Shown in pieces: positions 39,519-48,902 of a stretch of DNA of 64,000 nt (positions are counted from its first letter, which is position 1; every line of letters begins with the position of its first letter). The position numbers were made by a program, and so were the translations under genes. The notes under the pieces were generated by a model. It was not told the origin of the DNA, did not search any database, and saw nothing but the letters and a program-made list of their open reading frames with translations. This DNA is from Pseudomonadota bacterium. Lineage in GTDB: Bacteria; Pseudomonadota; Gammaproteobacteria; Thiotrichales; Thiotrichaceae. The stretch lies in the NCBI GenBank assembly GCA_002747455.1, contig PDPG01000045.1, positions 1 to 64,000 on the forward strand. Reading direction: 5' to 3'.

Positions 39519-41429
39519 TTACTTCTTATTGTCATCAACTTCTTCAAACTCAGCATCAACGACATCGTCGTCAACCGGCTTTTGCTGTGCCTGATCACCG
39601 CCTGGTGCCGCACCCGCCTGAGCTTGTGCCTGCGCCAATGCGCCAGACGCTTCCATCAGTGCTTGCGCCTTAGATTCAATCAAATCTTTATCATCACCTT
39701 TGATCGCTTCTTTGACTTCATCCACCAGGGCCTGAACCTTGGCAACTTCCGCACCATCAACCTTGTCACCAAATTCTTTTAGCGACTTCTCTGTGGCGTG
39801 AACCATAGAGTCTGCAGAGTTACGTGCATCCACCAGCTCACGAAGCTTTTTATCTTCCTCAGCATGAGCCTCGGCATCTTTAACCATTTGCTCAATTTCA
39901 TCATCCGACAAACCAGAAGATGCCTGAATCTGGATAGACTGCTCTTTACCCGTTGCCTTATCCTTCGCGGATACATTCAGGATACCGTTGGCATCAATGT
40001 CCAGACTTACTTCGATCTGAGGCACACCACGCGGCGCTGGCGGAATATCCGTCAAGTCAAAACGACCCAGCGACTTATTACCAGATGCCATCTCGCGTTC
40101 ACCCTGTAATACGTGAACCGTTACTGCGTTCTGGTTATCTTCTGCCGTTGAGAATACCTGCTGTGCCTTTGTCGGAATCGTGGTGTTCTTCTCAACCAGC
40201 TTGGTCATCACACCACCCATGGTCTCAATACCCAGAGACAGCGGCGTTACATCCAACAGCAGTACGTCTGTTACCGAACCACCCAGTACACCACCTTGAA
40301 TCGCAGCACCCATGGCAACCGCTTCATCAGGGTTCACATCTTTACGAGGCTCTTTGCCGAAGAAATCCGCCACCGCTTCCTGAACCTTAGGCATACGTGT
40401 CTGACCACCAACCAAGATCACATCATCAATTTCAGATGCTGACAAACCCGCATCCTTCAGTGCAATCTTACAAGGCTGGATAGTACGTGTGACCAAGTCC
40501 TCAACCAAAGACTCCAACTTCGCACGTGTCACCTTGACGTTCAAGTGCTTAGGCCCTGTCGCATCCGCCGTGATATAAGGCAGATTGACATCGGTTTGAG
40601 TTGAAGAAGACAGCTCAATCTTGGCTTTCTCCGCCGCTTCTTTCAGACGTTGCAACGCCAACGGATCGTTATGCAGATCCACGCCGTTTTCTTTCTTGAA
40701 CTCATCCGCCAAGTAGTCGATCAGGCGCATGTCGAAGTCTTCACCACCAAGGAATGTGTCACCGTTGGTTGCCAATACTTCAAACTGGTACTCACCATCA
40801 ATCTCAGCAATTTCGATGATTGACACGTCAAACGTACCGCCACCTAAGTCATAAACAGCAATCTTCTTGTCGCCTTTGGACGCCTTATCCATGCCATAGG
40901 CCAACGCTGCCGCTGTTGGCTCATTGATAATACGCTTTACATCCAAGCCAGCGATCTTACCAGCATCTTTTGTCGCCTGGCGCTGTGAGTCATTAAAGTA
41001 AGCAGGAACAGTAATAACCGCCTCGGTCACTTCCTCACCCAGATACGCTTCTGCATCTTTCTTCAGCTTCATCAACACGCGGGCTGACACTTCAGGTGCT
41101 GACATCTTCTTGCCATTTACCTCAACCCATGCATCGCCATTATCTGCTTTTACAATGTTATAAGGGACCAGCTCAATATCTTTTTGCACGGCTTCTTCAT
41201 CAAACGTACGTCCAATCAGACGCTTGATGGCATACAAAGTGTTGTCAGGATTCGTGACCGCCTGACGTTTTGCGGACTGCCCAACCAACACTTCTTCGTC
41301 GGTAAATGCAACGATTGAAGGCGTTGTGCGATGACCTTCAGCATTCTCAATCACCTTAGGCTCTTTGCCCTCAATGACCGCCACACATGAATTGGTCGTA
41401 CCCAAGTCAATTCCAATAATTTTTCCCAT
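39519..41429 (-). CDS. dnaK: Chaperone DnaK (Hsp70)
   Basis: ATP-dependent chaperone. The N-terminal [17 protein letters not shown], the ATPase motif [18 protein letters not shown], and the substrate-domain start [17 protein letters not shown] are all present. The C-terminal EEVDDNKK tail is typical. 636 residues. An RpoH promoter is visible upstream and AGGAG precedes the start. Confidence 0.99.
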   Translation of the reverse strand: MGKIIGIDLGTTNSCVAVIEGKEPKVIENAEGHRTTPSIVAFTDEEVLVGQSAKRQAVTNPDNTLYAIKRLIGRTFDEEAVQKDIELVPYNIVKADNGDAWVEVNGKKMSAPEVSARVLMKLKKDAEAYLGEEVTEAVITVPAYFNDSQRQATKDAGKIAGLDVKRIINEPTAAALAYGMDKASKGDKKIAVYDLGGGTFDVSIIEIAEIDGEYQFEVLATNGDTFLGGEDFDMRLIDYLADEFKKENGVDLHNDPLALQRLKEAAEKAKIELSSSTQTDVNLPYITADATGPKHLNVKVTRAKLESLVEDLVTRTIQPCKIALKDAGLSASEIDDVILVGGQTRMPKVQEAVADFFGKEPRKDVNPDEAVAMGAAIQGGVLGGSVTDVLLLDVTPLSLGIETMGGVMTKLVEKNTTIPTKAQQVFSTAEDNQNAVTVHVLQGEREMASGNKSLGRFDLTDIPPAPRGVPQIEVSLDIDANGILNVSAKDKATGKEQSIQIQASSGLSDDEIEQMVKDAEAHAEEDKKLRELVDARNSADSMVHATEKSLKEFGDKVDGAEVAKVQALVDEVKEAIKGDDKDLIESKAQALMEASGALAQAQAQAGAAPGGDQAQQKPVDDDVVDAEFEEVDDNKK

Positions 41430-41466
41430 TTTCTTGCTCCTAAAGAGAATTTTTAACTTGAGAAAT

Positions 41467-41495
41467 AAATGCGGTTCATTTCTCTTAATTTCAAG
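41467..41495 (-). promoter_or_regulatory. RpoH (sigma-32) promoter of dnaK
   Basis: On the minus strand: CTTGAAA, a 14-base spacer, CCGCATTT. The -35 is a perfect heat-shock consensus and the -10 is close to CCCCATNT. An inverted repeat, GAGAAAT-N11-ATTTCTC (41460-41484), brackets the -10. Confidence 0.85.
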
Positions 41496-41551
41496 TGGTA
41501 ATTCGCGCTAACGATGAATTAATTCCGCTAAATTACTCAATTGGTTACTGA

Positions 41552-42145
41552 TTAGTTCTTAACGACCATCACCATCGCCGGACGAACCAAACGTCCGTTC
41601 AGAGTAAAGCCTTTTTGCATCACGGCCATCACTGTATTATTTTCCATCTCAGGATTGGGCTGCATGCCCATAGCTTGGTGCAATTCCGGGTTAAACTTCT
41701 CACCAAGCGGATCTACTGCTGCAATATTGAACTTTTCCATGACCGACTCAAACTGCTTCATGGTCAACTCTACGCCCTCACGAATTTGCTCAACGCTGCC
41801 CTCTGCAGTCATGCCCATTTCCAGGCTATCGATGACTGGTAACAAAGCCTCTACAAATTTCTGTGATGCAAATTTGTGAGCATCTTCAAGCTGTTTGGCA
41901 CTACGCTTGCGATGGTTGTCCATTTCTGCCTGAACACGCACAAGACTCTCCCAGTGCTCGTCCGCCTTTTTCTTGACAGCCTCCAGCTCCTCACGCAACT
42001 GTGTAATGACTTCGTCACTCGACAGCTCCTCATCCGTACTGGCGACTTCTTCAACCGATTCGGCACCTGCGTCTTCCGCTGAAACAGCCTCTGCATCGAC
42101 CTCAGAAATGTGCTGATTTTCAGATGTTTGATCAGACTTGCTCAT
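41552..42145 (-). CDS. grpE: Nucleotide exchange factor GrpE
   Basis: Releases ADP from DnaK. The acidic, disordered N-terminus (about 50 residues) leads into a long coiled coil (ELEAVKKKADEHWESLVRVQ) and a C-terminal beta-wing ending in NGRLVRPAMVMVV, the GrpE signature. 197 residues. Confidence 0.97.
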   Translation of the reverse strand: MSKSDQTSENQHISEVDAEAVSAEDAGAESVEEVASTDEELSSDEVITQLREELEAVKKKADEHWESLVRVQAEMDNHRKRSAKQLEDAHKFASQKFVEALLPVIDSLEMGMTAEGSVEQIREGVELTMKQFESVMEKFNIAAVDPLGEKFNPELHQAMGMQPNPEMENNTVMAVMQKGFTLNGRLVRPAMVMVVKN

Positions 42146-42173
42146 TGGTTCAACTCTCTTGGTAATCTTTTGT

Positions 42174-42192
42174 CACACCATAATTTGGTGTG
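42174..42192. promoter_or_regulatory. Perfect inverted repeat over the grpE promoter
   Basis: CACACCA-TAATT-TGGTGTG: two 7-base arms and a 5-base AT centre, overlapping the -10 of the grpE heat-shock promoter. It looks like an operator but does not match the CIRCE element expected for HrcA. Confidence 0.55.
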
Positions 42193-42209
42193 CTCCATTT
42201 ATTTTCAAG
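42181..42209 (-). promoter_or_regulatory. RpoH (sigma-32) promoter of grpE
   Basis: On the minus strand: CTTGAAA, a 14-base spacer, CCAAATTA. The -35 is perfect and the -10 is a partial match to CCCCATNT. Confidence 0.7.
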
Positions 42210-42305
42210 CTTTCGCCACGAAAAAATATGAAAAACCTTGAGTCGAGTCTGGTTTTTTAATTAAGTATATTAACAATATCTAATGTTCGGTTTCTTGCAA
42301 CGATT

Positions 42306-43370
42306 TCAGGAAATTTTGGAGCGCAGTGCTGCACTGAGTAAGCGTGAAGTGATATCTACCACGGGAATAACCCGCTCATATTGCATACGTTTAGGGCCAA
42401 TAACGCCTAAAACACCTAGATGTTTATCATCAACATGGTAAGAGGATGTCACCAGACTGCAATCGTTAAACACCGTCCTGCCCGACTCACGGCCTATAAA
42501 TATCTGTACACCATCTGCCTGAATGCAACTATCCAGTAGCGTCAGCACATCCCGTTTTTCATTGAAGGCATTAAAGATTTGGCGCAATGTTTCAACATCT
42601 GAAAAATCATCGTACTCCAGCAAGTTTGCCTTGCCGACAATCAGACAGTTATCTTCCGCTTTTTCGTCTTTGGAGATATCACTGAATGCTTTCTCGCCCA
42701 ATTCAATAGCAGACATCATCATGTTGTTAAGCGTTTCGCGGTCTTTATGCATGGCTTCCAGCATGTGCTGACGCGCCGCATGCAAGTCCATGCCATTTAG
42801 GTGCTGGTTCAGATAATTACCAAACTGCTGCAATTCTTCCGGTGAATATTCGCGGTCAGTGTAGAGCATCCGGTTCTGAACTTCGTTGTCATTCATGACC
42901 AGCACCGCCAACACCTGATCCGGTGATAAATACAAAAACTCAATATGACGAATCGCCACTGCTTCAGCACTGGGCAGCGTCACTACGCCGGCCATGTGCG
43001 TAATGCTGGACAATAGGCTAGAGGCACTCTGAATAAGTTGCGAACTGGTCGTGTGCGTATCGCTGAAACGCCCCTGAAGCGCATGTAGCTCGGTTTCATC
43101 CAGCGCCTTTACATTCACCAGTGAGTCCACAAACAAACGATAACCCCGTGCAGTCGGCACCCGCCCCGCAGATGTATGCGGTGAGTGGACGTAGCCCTGC
43201 TCTTCCAGGTTCGCCATCACATTACGCACTGTGGCCGGGCTGATTTTCAGGCCACTTCGCTTTACCAATGTGGAGGAACCCACTGGCGCTCCGTCAATGA
43301 TATAGCCCTCAATCAGTACCTTTAACAACTGCTTTGCACGTTCATTTAACTGCGATTTGTCAGTAGCCAT
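42306..43370 (-). CDS. hrcA: Heat-inducible transcription repressor HrcA
   Basis: Repressor that binds CIRCE and is controlled by GroEL. A winged helix at the N-terminus (GLKISPATVRNVMANLEEQGYV) and the ligand/GAF-like domain are intact. 354 residues, full length. HrcA occurs in only some gammaproteobacteria. It heads the hrcA-grpE-dnaK-dnaJ series, and its own promoter looks RpoH-dependent. Confidence 0.95.
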   Translation of the reverse strand: MATDKSQLNERAKQLLKVLIEGYIIDGAPVGSSTLVKRSGLKISPATVRNVMANLEEQGYVHSPHTSAGRVPTARGYRLFVDSLVNVKALDETELHALQGRFSDTHTTSSQLIQSASSLLSSITHMAGVVTLPSAEAVAIRHIEFLYLSPDQVLAVLVMNDNEVQNRMLYTDREYSPEELQQFGNYLNQHLNGMDLHAARQHMLEAMHKDRETLNNMMMSAIELGEKAFSDISKDEKAEDNCLIVGKANLLEYDDFSDVETLRQIFNAFNEKRDVLTLLDSCIQADGVQIFIGRESGRTVFNDCSLVTSSYHVDDKHLGVLGVIGPKRMQYERVIPVVDITSRLLSAALRSKIS

Positions 43371-43422
43371 GATTCCGCCTGATACATTGCTCCGTTTTTT
43401 TCAATACTACCACTGGCCTTAA

Positions 43423-43451
43423 ATATGGGGGCAGATGTGAATGCTTGCAAA
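43423..43451 (-). promoter_or_regulatory. RpoH (sigma-32) promoter of hrcA
   Basis: On the minus strand: TTTGCAA (5 of 7 to CTTGAAA), a 14-base spacer, then a perfect CCCCATAT. Confidence 0.65.
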
Positions 43452-43522
43452 TAGAATTGGCACGCTTGCATTTATAAGCAAGGTTTGCGACTCTAATCGC
43501 CCTGCTCAATACTGGGTTTTAT

Positions 43523-44392
43523 ATGCGGTCATTTAGCCGAATCGGATTATTCTCAAAACAACAAGATACGCGCATCGCTGCCACCTTACATAAGCTGTAC
43601 CAGTTTCTGACGACACAATCCTTTGCGGTGTCCGTCACCCATACGGTGGCTTCTTTTCTGGCAGTCGAAGGGGTGGATAACGAGCACCTGGCTGACAATA
43701 TTGATTTAGCCATTGTTGTTGGTGGTGACGGCACACTACTAAAAGTGGGGCGTCTGCTAGCTCCCAAAGGCATTCCTATTATTGGCATTAATCTGGGACG
43801 GCTTGGCTTTCTGGTGGATATATCTTCCACCAATCTGGATGAACAACTACAGTCAATACTGGACGGCCAGTACACCACTGAGGCACGAACCTTACTGCAA
43901 GCCGAAGTTTTTCGCGATGATGAACTGCTCGGCTCCGGCAATGCCCTGAACGATGTCACAGTGCATGTACGCAATGATGTGCGGATGATTGAGTTTGACA
44001 CAACGATTGACGGATATTTTGTCAATACGCAACGTGCCGATGGAATGATCATCTCCACGCCGACTGGCTCAACAGCTTATTCATTATCCGCAGGTGGCCC
44101 GATTCTTCACCCCAGCCTGGGTGCAGTGACACTGGTTCCCATTTGCCCACATACACTCAGCCATCGCCCTATTGTTGTCAGTTCTGAAAGCAGTATTGAA
44201 ATCTTACTGTGCGAGTCACGTAATGTGGATGCACGGGTATCATTTGACGGGCAATCAAATTTAAATTTACGGGCGGGCGACCGGATTGTGATTCGCCAAC
44301 ATCCGAATAAATTATTGCTGATCCATCCCGTGACGTATGATTACTACCATATTTTACGAACCAAGCTAGGTTGGAGCACAACACCACCTTAG
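43523..44392 (+). CDS. nadK: NAD kinase
   Basis: Phosphorylates NAD to NADP. The diagnostic VVGGDGTLLKVGRLL and NLGRLGFLVDIS motifs are present, plus the DGMIISTPTGSTAYSLSAGGPI block. 289 residues. Divergent from hrcA and followed by recN, the common hrcA/nadK/recN arrangement. The ribosome binding site is weak. Confidence 0.96.
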   Translation: MRSFSRIGLFSKQQDTRIAATLHKLYQFLTTQSFAVSVTHTVASFLAVEGVDNEHLADNIDLAIVVGGDGTLLKVGRLLAPKGIPIIGINLGRLGFLVDISSTNLDEQLQSILDGQYTTEARTLLQAEVFRDDELLGSGNALNDVTVHVRNDVRMIEFDTTIDGYFVNTQRADGMIISTPTGSTAYSLSAGGPILHPSLGAVTLVPICPHTLSHRPIVVSSESSIEILLCESRNVDARVSFDGQSNLNLRAGDRIVIRQHPNKLLLIHPVTYDYYHILRTKLGWSTTPP

Positions 44393-44441
44393 CCTCCGGC
44401 GCTCATCACCAACCCTTCAACACACTCAGGAATAAACCACC

Positions 44442-46115
44442 ATGTTAAGCCACATCTTCCTTCGTGACTTCGCGATTATCGAAACGCTGGATTTAGAGCT
44501 GGAGCCTGGCATGACCGCACTAACAGGCGAAACAGGGGCAGGTAAATCAATTTTGGTAGATGCCATCGGCTTAGTACTGGGAGATCGCGCAGATAGTAGT
44601 GTGGTGCGTCATGGTGCAGAGAAAACAGAAATTACGCTGAGCATTGATCTTGCTGATACACCATCTGCCCTGAAGTGGTTGCAGGAGCAAGACCTTGATC
44701 AGGATGATCAGTGCATCCTGCGTCGAGTGATTACCAACACCGGCAAGTCCAGAGCGTGGATTAACGGCTCTCCGGCGAATCTCACCATGCTGCGGCAACT
44801 GGGTGAGCAGGTAATTGACATCCACGGCCAACATGAGCACCAGTCGCTCATGAAAAAAGAAATGCAACGACAGATGCTAGACGGTTACGGCAACCACCAC
44901 AAGCAACTAGACACACTGAGCACACACTACCAGCAATGGAAAACCTTGCAGGATAAACTTGATCGGCTGCAAAACCAAAGCAGTGATCATCAGGCACGGA
45001 TTGATCTATTAAGTTTCCAAACACAGGAACTGGAAGCCCTGTCACTGACCGAGGGGGAGTACCAACAACTGGATGAAGAACACAATCGCCTCTCTAACGC
45101 GGGTCAGTTACTTCAGGCCGCAGCACAAGGCGTAGAGCAGCTTTATGATGCAGAGCAACAGTCTGTGTACTCAGTATTGAGTGGTTTAATTGCTGAAATG
45201 TCCCAGCTCAAAACATTAGATGATCACTTTAACGAACCACTCAACTTACTCACGGAAGCACAAATTCAGATTGAGGAAGCTAGTCGTTTATTACGTCAGT
45301 ATCAGGACAGTTTGGAGCTAGACCCCCAGCGTCTACAATGGGTAGAAAACCGTATCGCCGAATTACACCAAATGGCCCGAAAGCATCATGTTTCACCCGA
45401 GGTCTTGCCGGAAAAGTTCAACGATCTATCGCTCAAGCTGGCCGTACTGAGTGGTGATGAATATGACTTGGAGGCTTTGCAAGAGAAGTTGGAAGAAAGT
45501 CGCCAAACGTATCTTAACAGCGCCACAAAGCTCCATAAATCTCGTGAAAAGGCCGCCAAACAACTGGGCCAGGGTGTTTCTAAAGCCATGCAACAATTGG
45601 GCATGGACGGTGGCGTTTTTGAAATCGCTTGTGGCTTTGACGAAAATGCCAGGTTTACCGCACACGGTATGGATGATATTGAGTTTCAAGTCAGTGCCAA
45701 CCCCGGCCAACCACTAAAACCGCTGGTTAAAGTGGCCTCCGGGGGTGAGTTATCACGAATCTCACTGGCCATTCAGATGATCGCTGCACAAAAGGTCACA
45801 TTGCCCGCGCTAATTTTTGATGAAGTCGATACAGGTATCGGTGGTGGCACCGCCGAAGTAGTCGGTCAGCAGCTCAATAAGTTGGGTAGTACTCGACAAG
45901 TGCTATGCGTAACACACCTGCCCCAAGTGGCTTCACAAGCTCACCAGCACTACAAAGTTACCAAGATTAAGGGAAAGTCCAGCACAAGTACCGGCATGAT
46001 TACTCTGCGTGGTGAAGAACGAACTGAGGAAATTGCTCGTATGATGGGTGGCATTGAAATTACTGAGTCCACACGGGCACTGGCACGCGAGATGCTGAAC
46101 AAGGGCAACCGCTAG
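44442..46115 (+). CDS. recN: DNA repair protein RecN
   Basis: SMC-like ATPase for double-strand break repair. Walker A is ALTGETGAGKSILVDAIGLV; a coiled coil fills residues about 150-370; the signature ASGGELSRISLAIQMI and Walker B LIFDEVDTGIGG follow. 557 residues. It lies 49 bp after nadK; I did not identify a LexA box. Confidence 0.97.
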   Translation: MLSHIFLRDFAIIETLDLELEPGMTALTGETGAGKSILVDAIGLVLGDRADSSVVRHGAEKTEITLSIDLADTPSALKWLQEQDLDQDDQCILRRVITNTGKSRAWINGSPANLTMLRQLGEQVIDIHGQHEHQSLMKKEMQRQMLDGYGNHHKQLDTLSTHYQQWKTLQDKLDRLQNQSSDHQARIDLLSFQTQELEALSLTEGEYQQLDEEHNRLSNAGQLLQAAAQGVEQLYDAEQQSVYSVLSGLIAEMSQLKTLDDHFNEPLNLLTEAQIQIEEASRLLRQYQDSLELDPQRLQWVENRIAELHQMARKHHVSPEVLPEKFNDLSLKLAVLSGDEYDLEALQEKLEESRQTYLNSATKLHKSREKAAKQLGQGVSKAMQQLGMDGGVFEIACGFDENARFTAHGMDDIEFQVSANPGQPLKPLVKVASGGELSRISLAIQMIAAQKVTLPALIFDEVDTGIGGGTAEVVGQQLNKLGSTRQVLCVTHLPQVASQAHQHYKVTKIKGKSSTSTGMITLRGEERTEEIARMMGGIEITESTRALAREMLNKGNR

Positions 46116-46124
46116 GTCAGTCTG

Positions 46125-46679
46125 CTAGAAAAGCCCCAGAACCTCAGCCAGTTCGGATTTCCCTTGCTTGAGTTCATCCATCGTCAAGCCCGATAACTCG
46201 TGCGGGAAGACTAACCACTCGTCCGTTGCATGTACATAATAGTCCGGCACAATGTCCACGGATTTATTTGCCGGCTTATACCAAGGACAAGCAATGCGAA
46301 TATCTTGCGGCATATTTCGCCGTGATAGCCGAGAGATGTCCTTCATGAGTGCATCAATGCTGCGACCAGAATCAAACACATCATCAACAATCAACAAGCC
46401 ATCCTCTGCGTTGGCATTTTCAATAAGGTAGTGCGTACCATGAACCCGAATTTCTTTACTCTGCTTATTAATGCCATAGTACGATGAAGTGCGCACGGCA
46501 ATATGGTCAGTAGGTATCTGCTTGTAGTCAAAGTATTCCTGAACCGCAATCCCAATCGGCGCCCCACCACGCCAAATTCCAACGATAAACTGTGGTCGGA
46601 ATCCATCGTCATACACCTGCGAAGCTAAGCGAAAAGAGTCACGCAATAATTCTGCGGATGATATGAATCGTTTTTCCAT
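46125..46679 (-). CDS. Phosphoribosyltransferase (hypoxanthine/guanine type)
   Basis: Purine salvage-type PRTase. The PRPP motif is GLLIVDDVFDSGRSIDAL, and an upstream GIWRGGAPIGIAVQEYF is typical of Hpt/Gpt-like proteins. The ORF track starts 23 codons too early; the ATG at 46679 (MEKRFISSAELL) has AGGA at good distance and gives 184 residues. Base specificity cannot be set. Convergent with recN, nine bases apart. Confidence 0.88.
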   Translation of the reverse strand: MEKRFISSAELLRDSFRLASQVYDDGFRPQFIVGIWRGGAPIGIAVQEYFDYKQIPTDHIAVRTSSYYGINKQSKEIRVHGTHYLIENANAEDGLLIVDDVFDSGRSIDALMKDISRLSRRNMPQDIRIACPWYKPANKSVDIVPDYYVHATDEWLVFPHELSGLTMDELKQGKSELAEVLGLF

Positions 46680-47291
46680 GATGATCAAGTCCTGAGTAAC
46701 GCTTTGCAATGAGCGGCGCATTATTTCACAATCAAGCGCCGGCCCCAATCAGATTATTGGTGAAGTCTGATTGACTACCGGTAAAATCAGCACATTACAC
46801 ACGGTCGTTAAATGCACACCCATAACAAAATTTTTCCTTTATTAAAAAATTTAATAGACTCAACATTCACTTTTTCAGCTCAGGTTCAGCTATTTCTGTT
46901 CTAATTCACATGTCGATTATCATGAACATGATATTGATCATAAAAACCCCATAAAACTAAGTGTATTTTTATCGAGTGCAATTAATTACATTTAACGTCC
47001 ATTCAAATGAAAAATTATATTACGCCAAGTTAGATCGTAACCTAGCCCATAACGGGCCGATAACGACCAATGTACATTAACAGTCATTTACAAATATTAT
47101 TCAGCGCATTAACATCAACGCGCCTTGTGAGGTTAGGTCTGGCGAAGCAATATGGGAAGTACCGTCAGGCTGACAAAACTTTACCTTGGAGTGTTAATAT
47201 CGCAAACTTGCCATATCTTCGTGGAACCTGAAGCCACGGGTGTGCGGAGTGGTGTATTCATGCTGAAGCAAGTGAAACACATTTATCTATT
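46680..47291. other. AT-rich intergenic region before the M23 peptidase
   Basis: About 610 bp with no convincing gene of normal size. It holds the promoter side of the PRTase gene and the long upstream region of the peptidase gene, including a short ORF at 47260-47310. I do not recognise an RNA gene in it. Confidence 0.5.
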
Positions 47292-47310
47292 ATGGAGCTG
47301 CCAGTCTTGA
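47260..47310 (+). CDS. Possible 16-codon upstream ORF (MLKQVKHIYLLWSCQS)
   Basis: ATG with GGAG ten bases upstream; stops at TGA 47308-47310. The TGA overlaps a TTG (47307) that is in frame with the M23 peptidase, giving TTGA. It may be a leader peptide coupled to the peptidase gene, or chance. Confidence 0.35.
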   Translation: MLKQVKHIYLLWSCQS

Positions 47311-48902
47311 GTTCTCGAACAAAAGAAGCATCAGTCAATAACAATAAAAGCTGGGACGACGTATTAGCCTGTTATGATATTCAAAACCAGGAGTACCTTG
47401 GTTTTGATGAGCCACAAGCAGATGCTGTGTGCAATGAGACAGCCGAAAAGGGCGCATCGCGCTGGACTGGTCGGGCCGCCATCTTTGTTGGCTGTGCAAC
47501 GGCACTGGGTAATATCCCTTTACAGTCTTTCCTGCCGAATACTGCAGACAGTCAGTTTGAAATTGCCTTGGAGCATGGTGAGAGTTCGGCATCGCCTGTA
47601 ACCACCAATGATGAAGCCAAACCTGCTCCCGCGGTTCAAGCCGCCTCGGTAAAATTGGCGACGCACGCCGCCGACAAACAGCAACTCTTAGTAAACAATA
47701 TAGACGGTGATGCCGTATTGGAACTACCGCTCCCAAAACGTGCTCTGGAAACTTATACCGGCCACCAGCTTATCAATCCTGAAAGCACGTGGTATACGCA
47801 TACCGTTCAACGATACGACAACCTGCACAATACCTTTACTCAGGTCAGGCAAGCTGCAATTTTGGATAAATTGCGTGGTATTGAGCCAATCAGAGAAGCA
47901 TTAAAAGATATTAAGATGGGCACGATTGTTCGCGCCAAATCTTTTAATGGAAAATTAGAACAGCTCGCCTTCACGCCTGACAACAAAAGAAGCTTTGTTA
48001 TCAAACCAGACGGAAAGGGTAGCTTTAGCGGTCAGTGGCAAGAGAAGGTGTTTGAAGTACGCCAAGCCAGAGCAACGTTCGTTGTTAAGAATGGACTGTT
48101 TCTTGATGGAAAAAGGGTTGATGTACCTAACAACATTATTCGTCAGGTAGTCAGCGTATTTGACTGGGATATAGACTTCTCCCACGATGTGCGTGTAGGT
48201 GACCAAGTGACCGTGGTGTACGAAAATATTTATCACGATGGTGACTTGGTAGGCAGCCAGAATCTGTTGGCGGCGGAGTTCATTAATAAAGGCAAAATAC
48301 ACCGCACCATTCGCCATACCACTGAACGAGGGTTGACTGACTTCTTCACACCAGAAGGTCGGGAGATGAAACGTGCCTTTATCCGCACACCGGTTGAGCA
48401 TGCGCGTGTTTCTTCCCACTTTAATCCAGGCCGTTTCCACCCCGTTCTTCACAAGATTCGTTCCCATAAAGGAACAGACTTTGCCGCACGCAGAGGCACA
48501 CCGATTATCGCTACAGGCGATGGTGAAGTGCAGTTTAAAGGACGCAAGGGCGGCTATGGCAACACGATTATTTTAAAACACCGTGAAGGCTACACCACGC
48601 TCTATGCTCACATGTCCAAATTTAAAAAGAATTTGAAGCAGGGTCAAATTGTTGCCCAAGGTGATGTGATTGGTTATGTAGGCTCTACTGGACTGGCAAC
48701 CGGCCCTCACCTGCATTATGAGTTCCGCAAGAACAATATTCCTGCTGACCCAATGACCGTTAGACTGCCAAACAGTATGTCGCTAACCAAAAAGGAACTG
48801 GTGAAATTCAAAGCAGATGCTATCAACATGAAGTTGCAGCTGAATGTGTTACATCGTTTCGCGATGGAGAACTTCGATATTAATAGCGCAACGGGTGGTT
48901 AA
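47292..48902 (+). CDS. M23 family peptidoglycan endopeptidase (MepM-like)
   Basis: 536 residues. A hydrophobic anchor (RAAIFVGCATALGNIPLQSF), a LysM/OapA-like middle region and a C-terminal LytM domain. Zinc ligands are in HKGTDFAARRGTP and GPHLHYEF; YAHMS is also present. It probably cuts peptidoglycan cross-links in the periplasm during growth. The track start (ATG 47292) lacks a ribosome binding site; TTG at 47307 is preceded by GGAG at nine bases and is a good alternative. Followed by anmK with an 8-bp overlap, which fits wall recycling. Confidence 0.92.
   Translation: MELPVLSSRTKEASVNNNKSWDDVLACYDIQNQEYLGFDEPQADAVCNETAEKGASRWTGRAAIFVGCATALGNIPLQSFLPNTADSQFEIALEHGESSASPVTTNDEAKPAPAVQAASVKLATHAADKQQLLVNNIDGDAVLELPLPKRALETYTGHQLINPESTWYTHTVQRYDNLHNTFTQVRQAAILDKLRGIEPIREALKDIKMGTIVRAKSFNGKLEQLAFTPDNKRSFVIKPDGKGSFSGQWQEKVFEVRQARATFVVKNGLFLDGKRVDVPNNIIRQVVSVFDWDIDFSHDVRVGDQVTVVYENIYHDGDLVGSQNLLAAEFINKGKIHRTIRHTTERGLTDFFTPEGREMKRAFIRTPVEHARVSSHFNPGRFHPVLHKIRSHKGTDFAARRGTPIIATGDGEVQFKGRKGGYGNTIILKHREGYTTLYAHMSKFKKNLKQGQIVAQGDVIGYVGSTGLATGPHLHYEFRKNNIPADPMTVRLPNSMSLTKKELVKFKADAINMKLQLNVLHRFAMENFDINSATGG

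Noticed and set aside
43371-43522. CIRCE operator upstream of hrcA
   Set aside because: No 9-9-9 TTAGCACTC/GAGTGCTAA repeat; only a short CTTGC/GCAAG pair is present.
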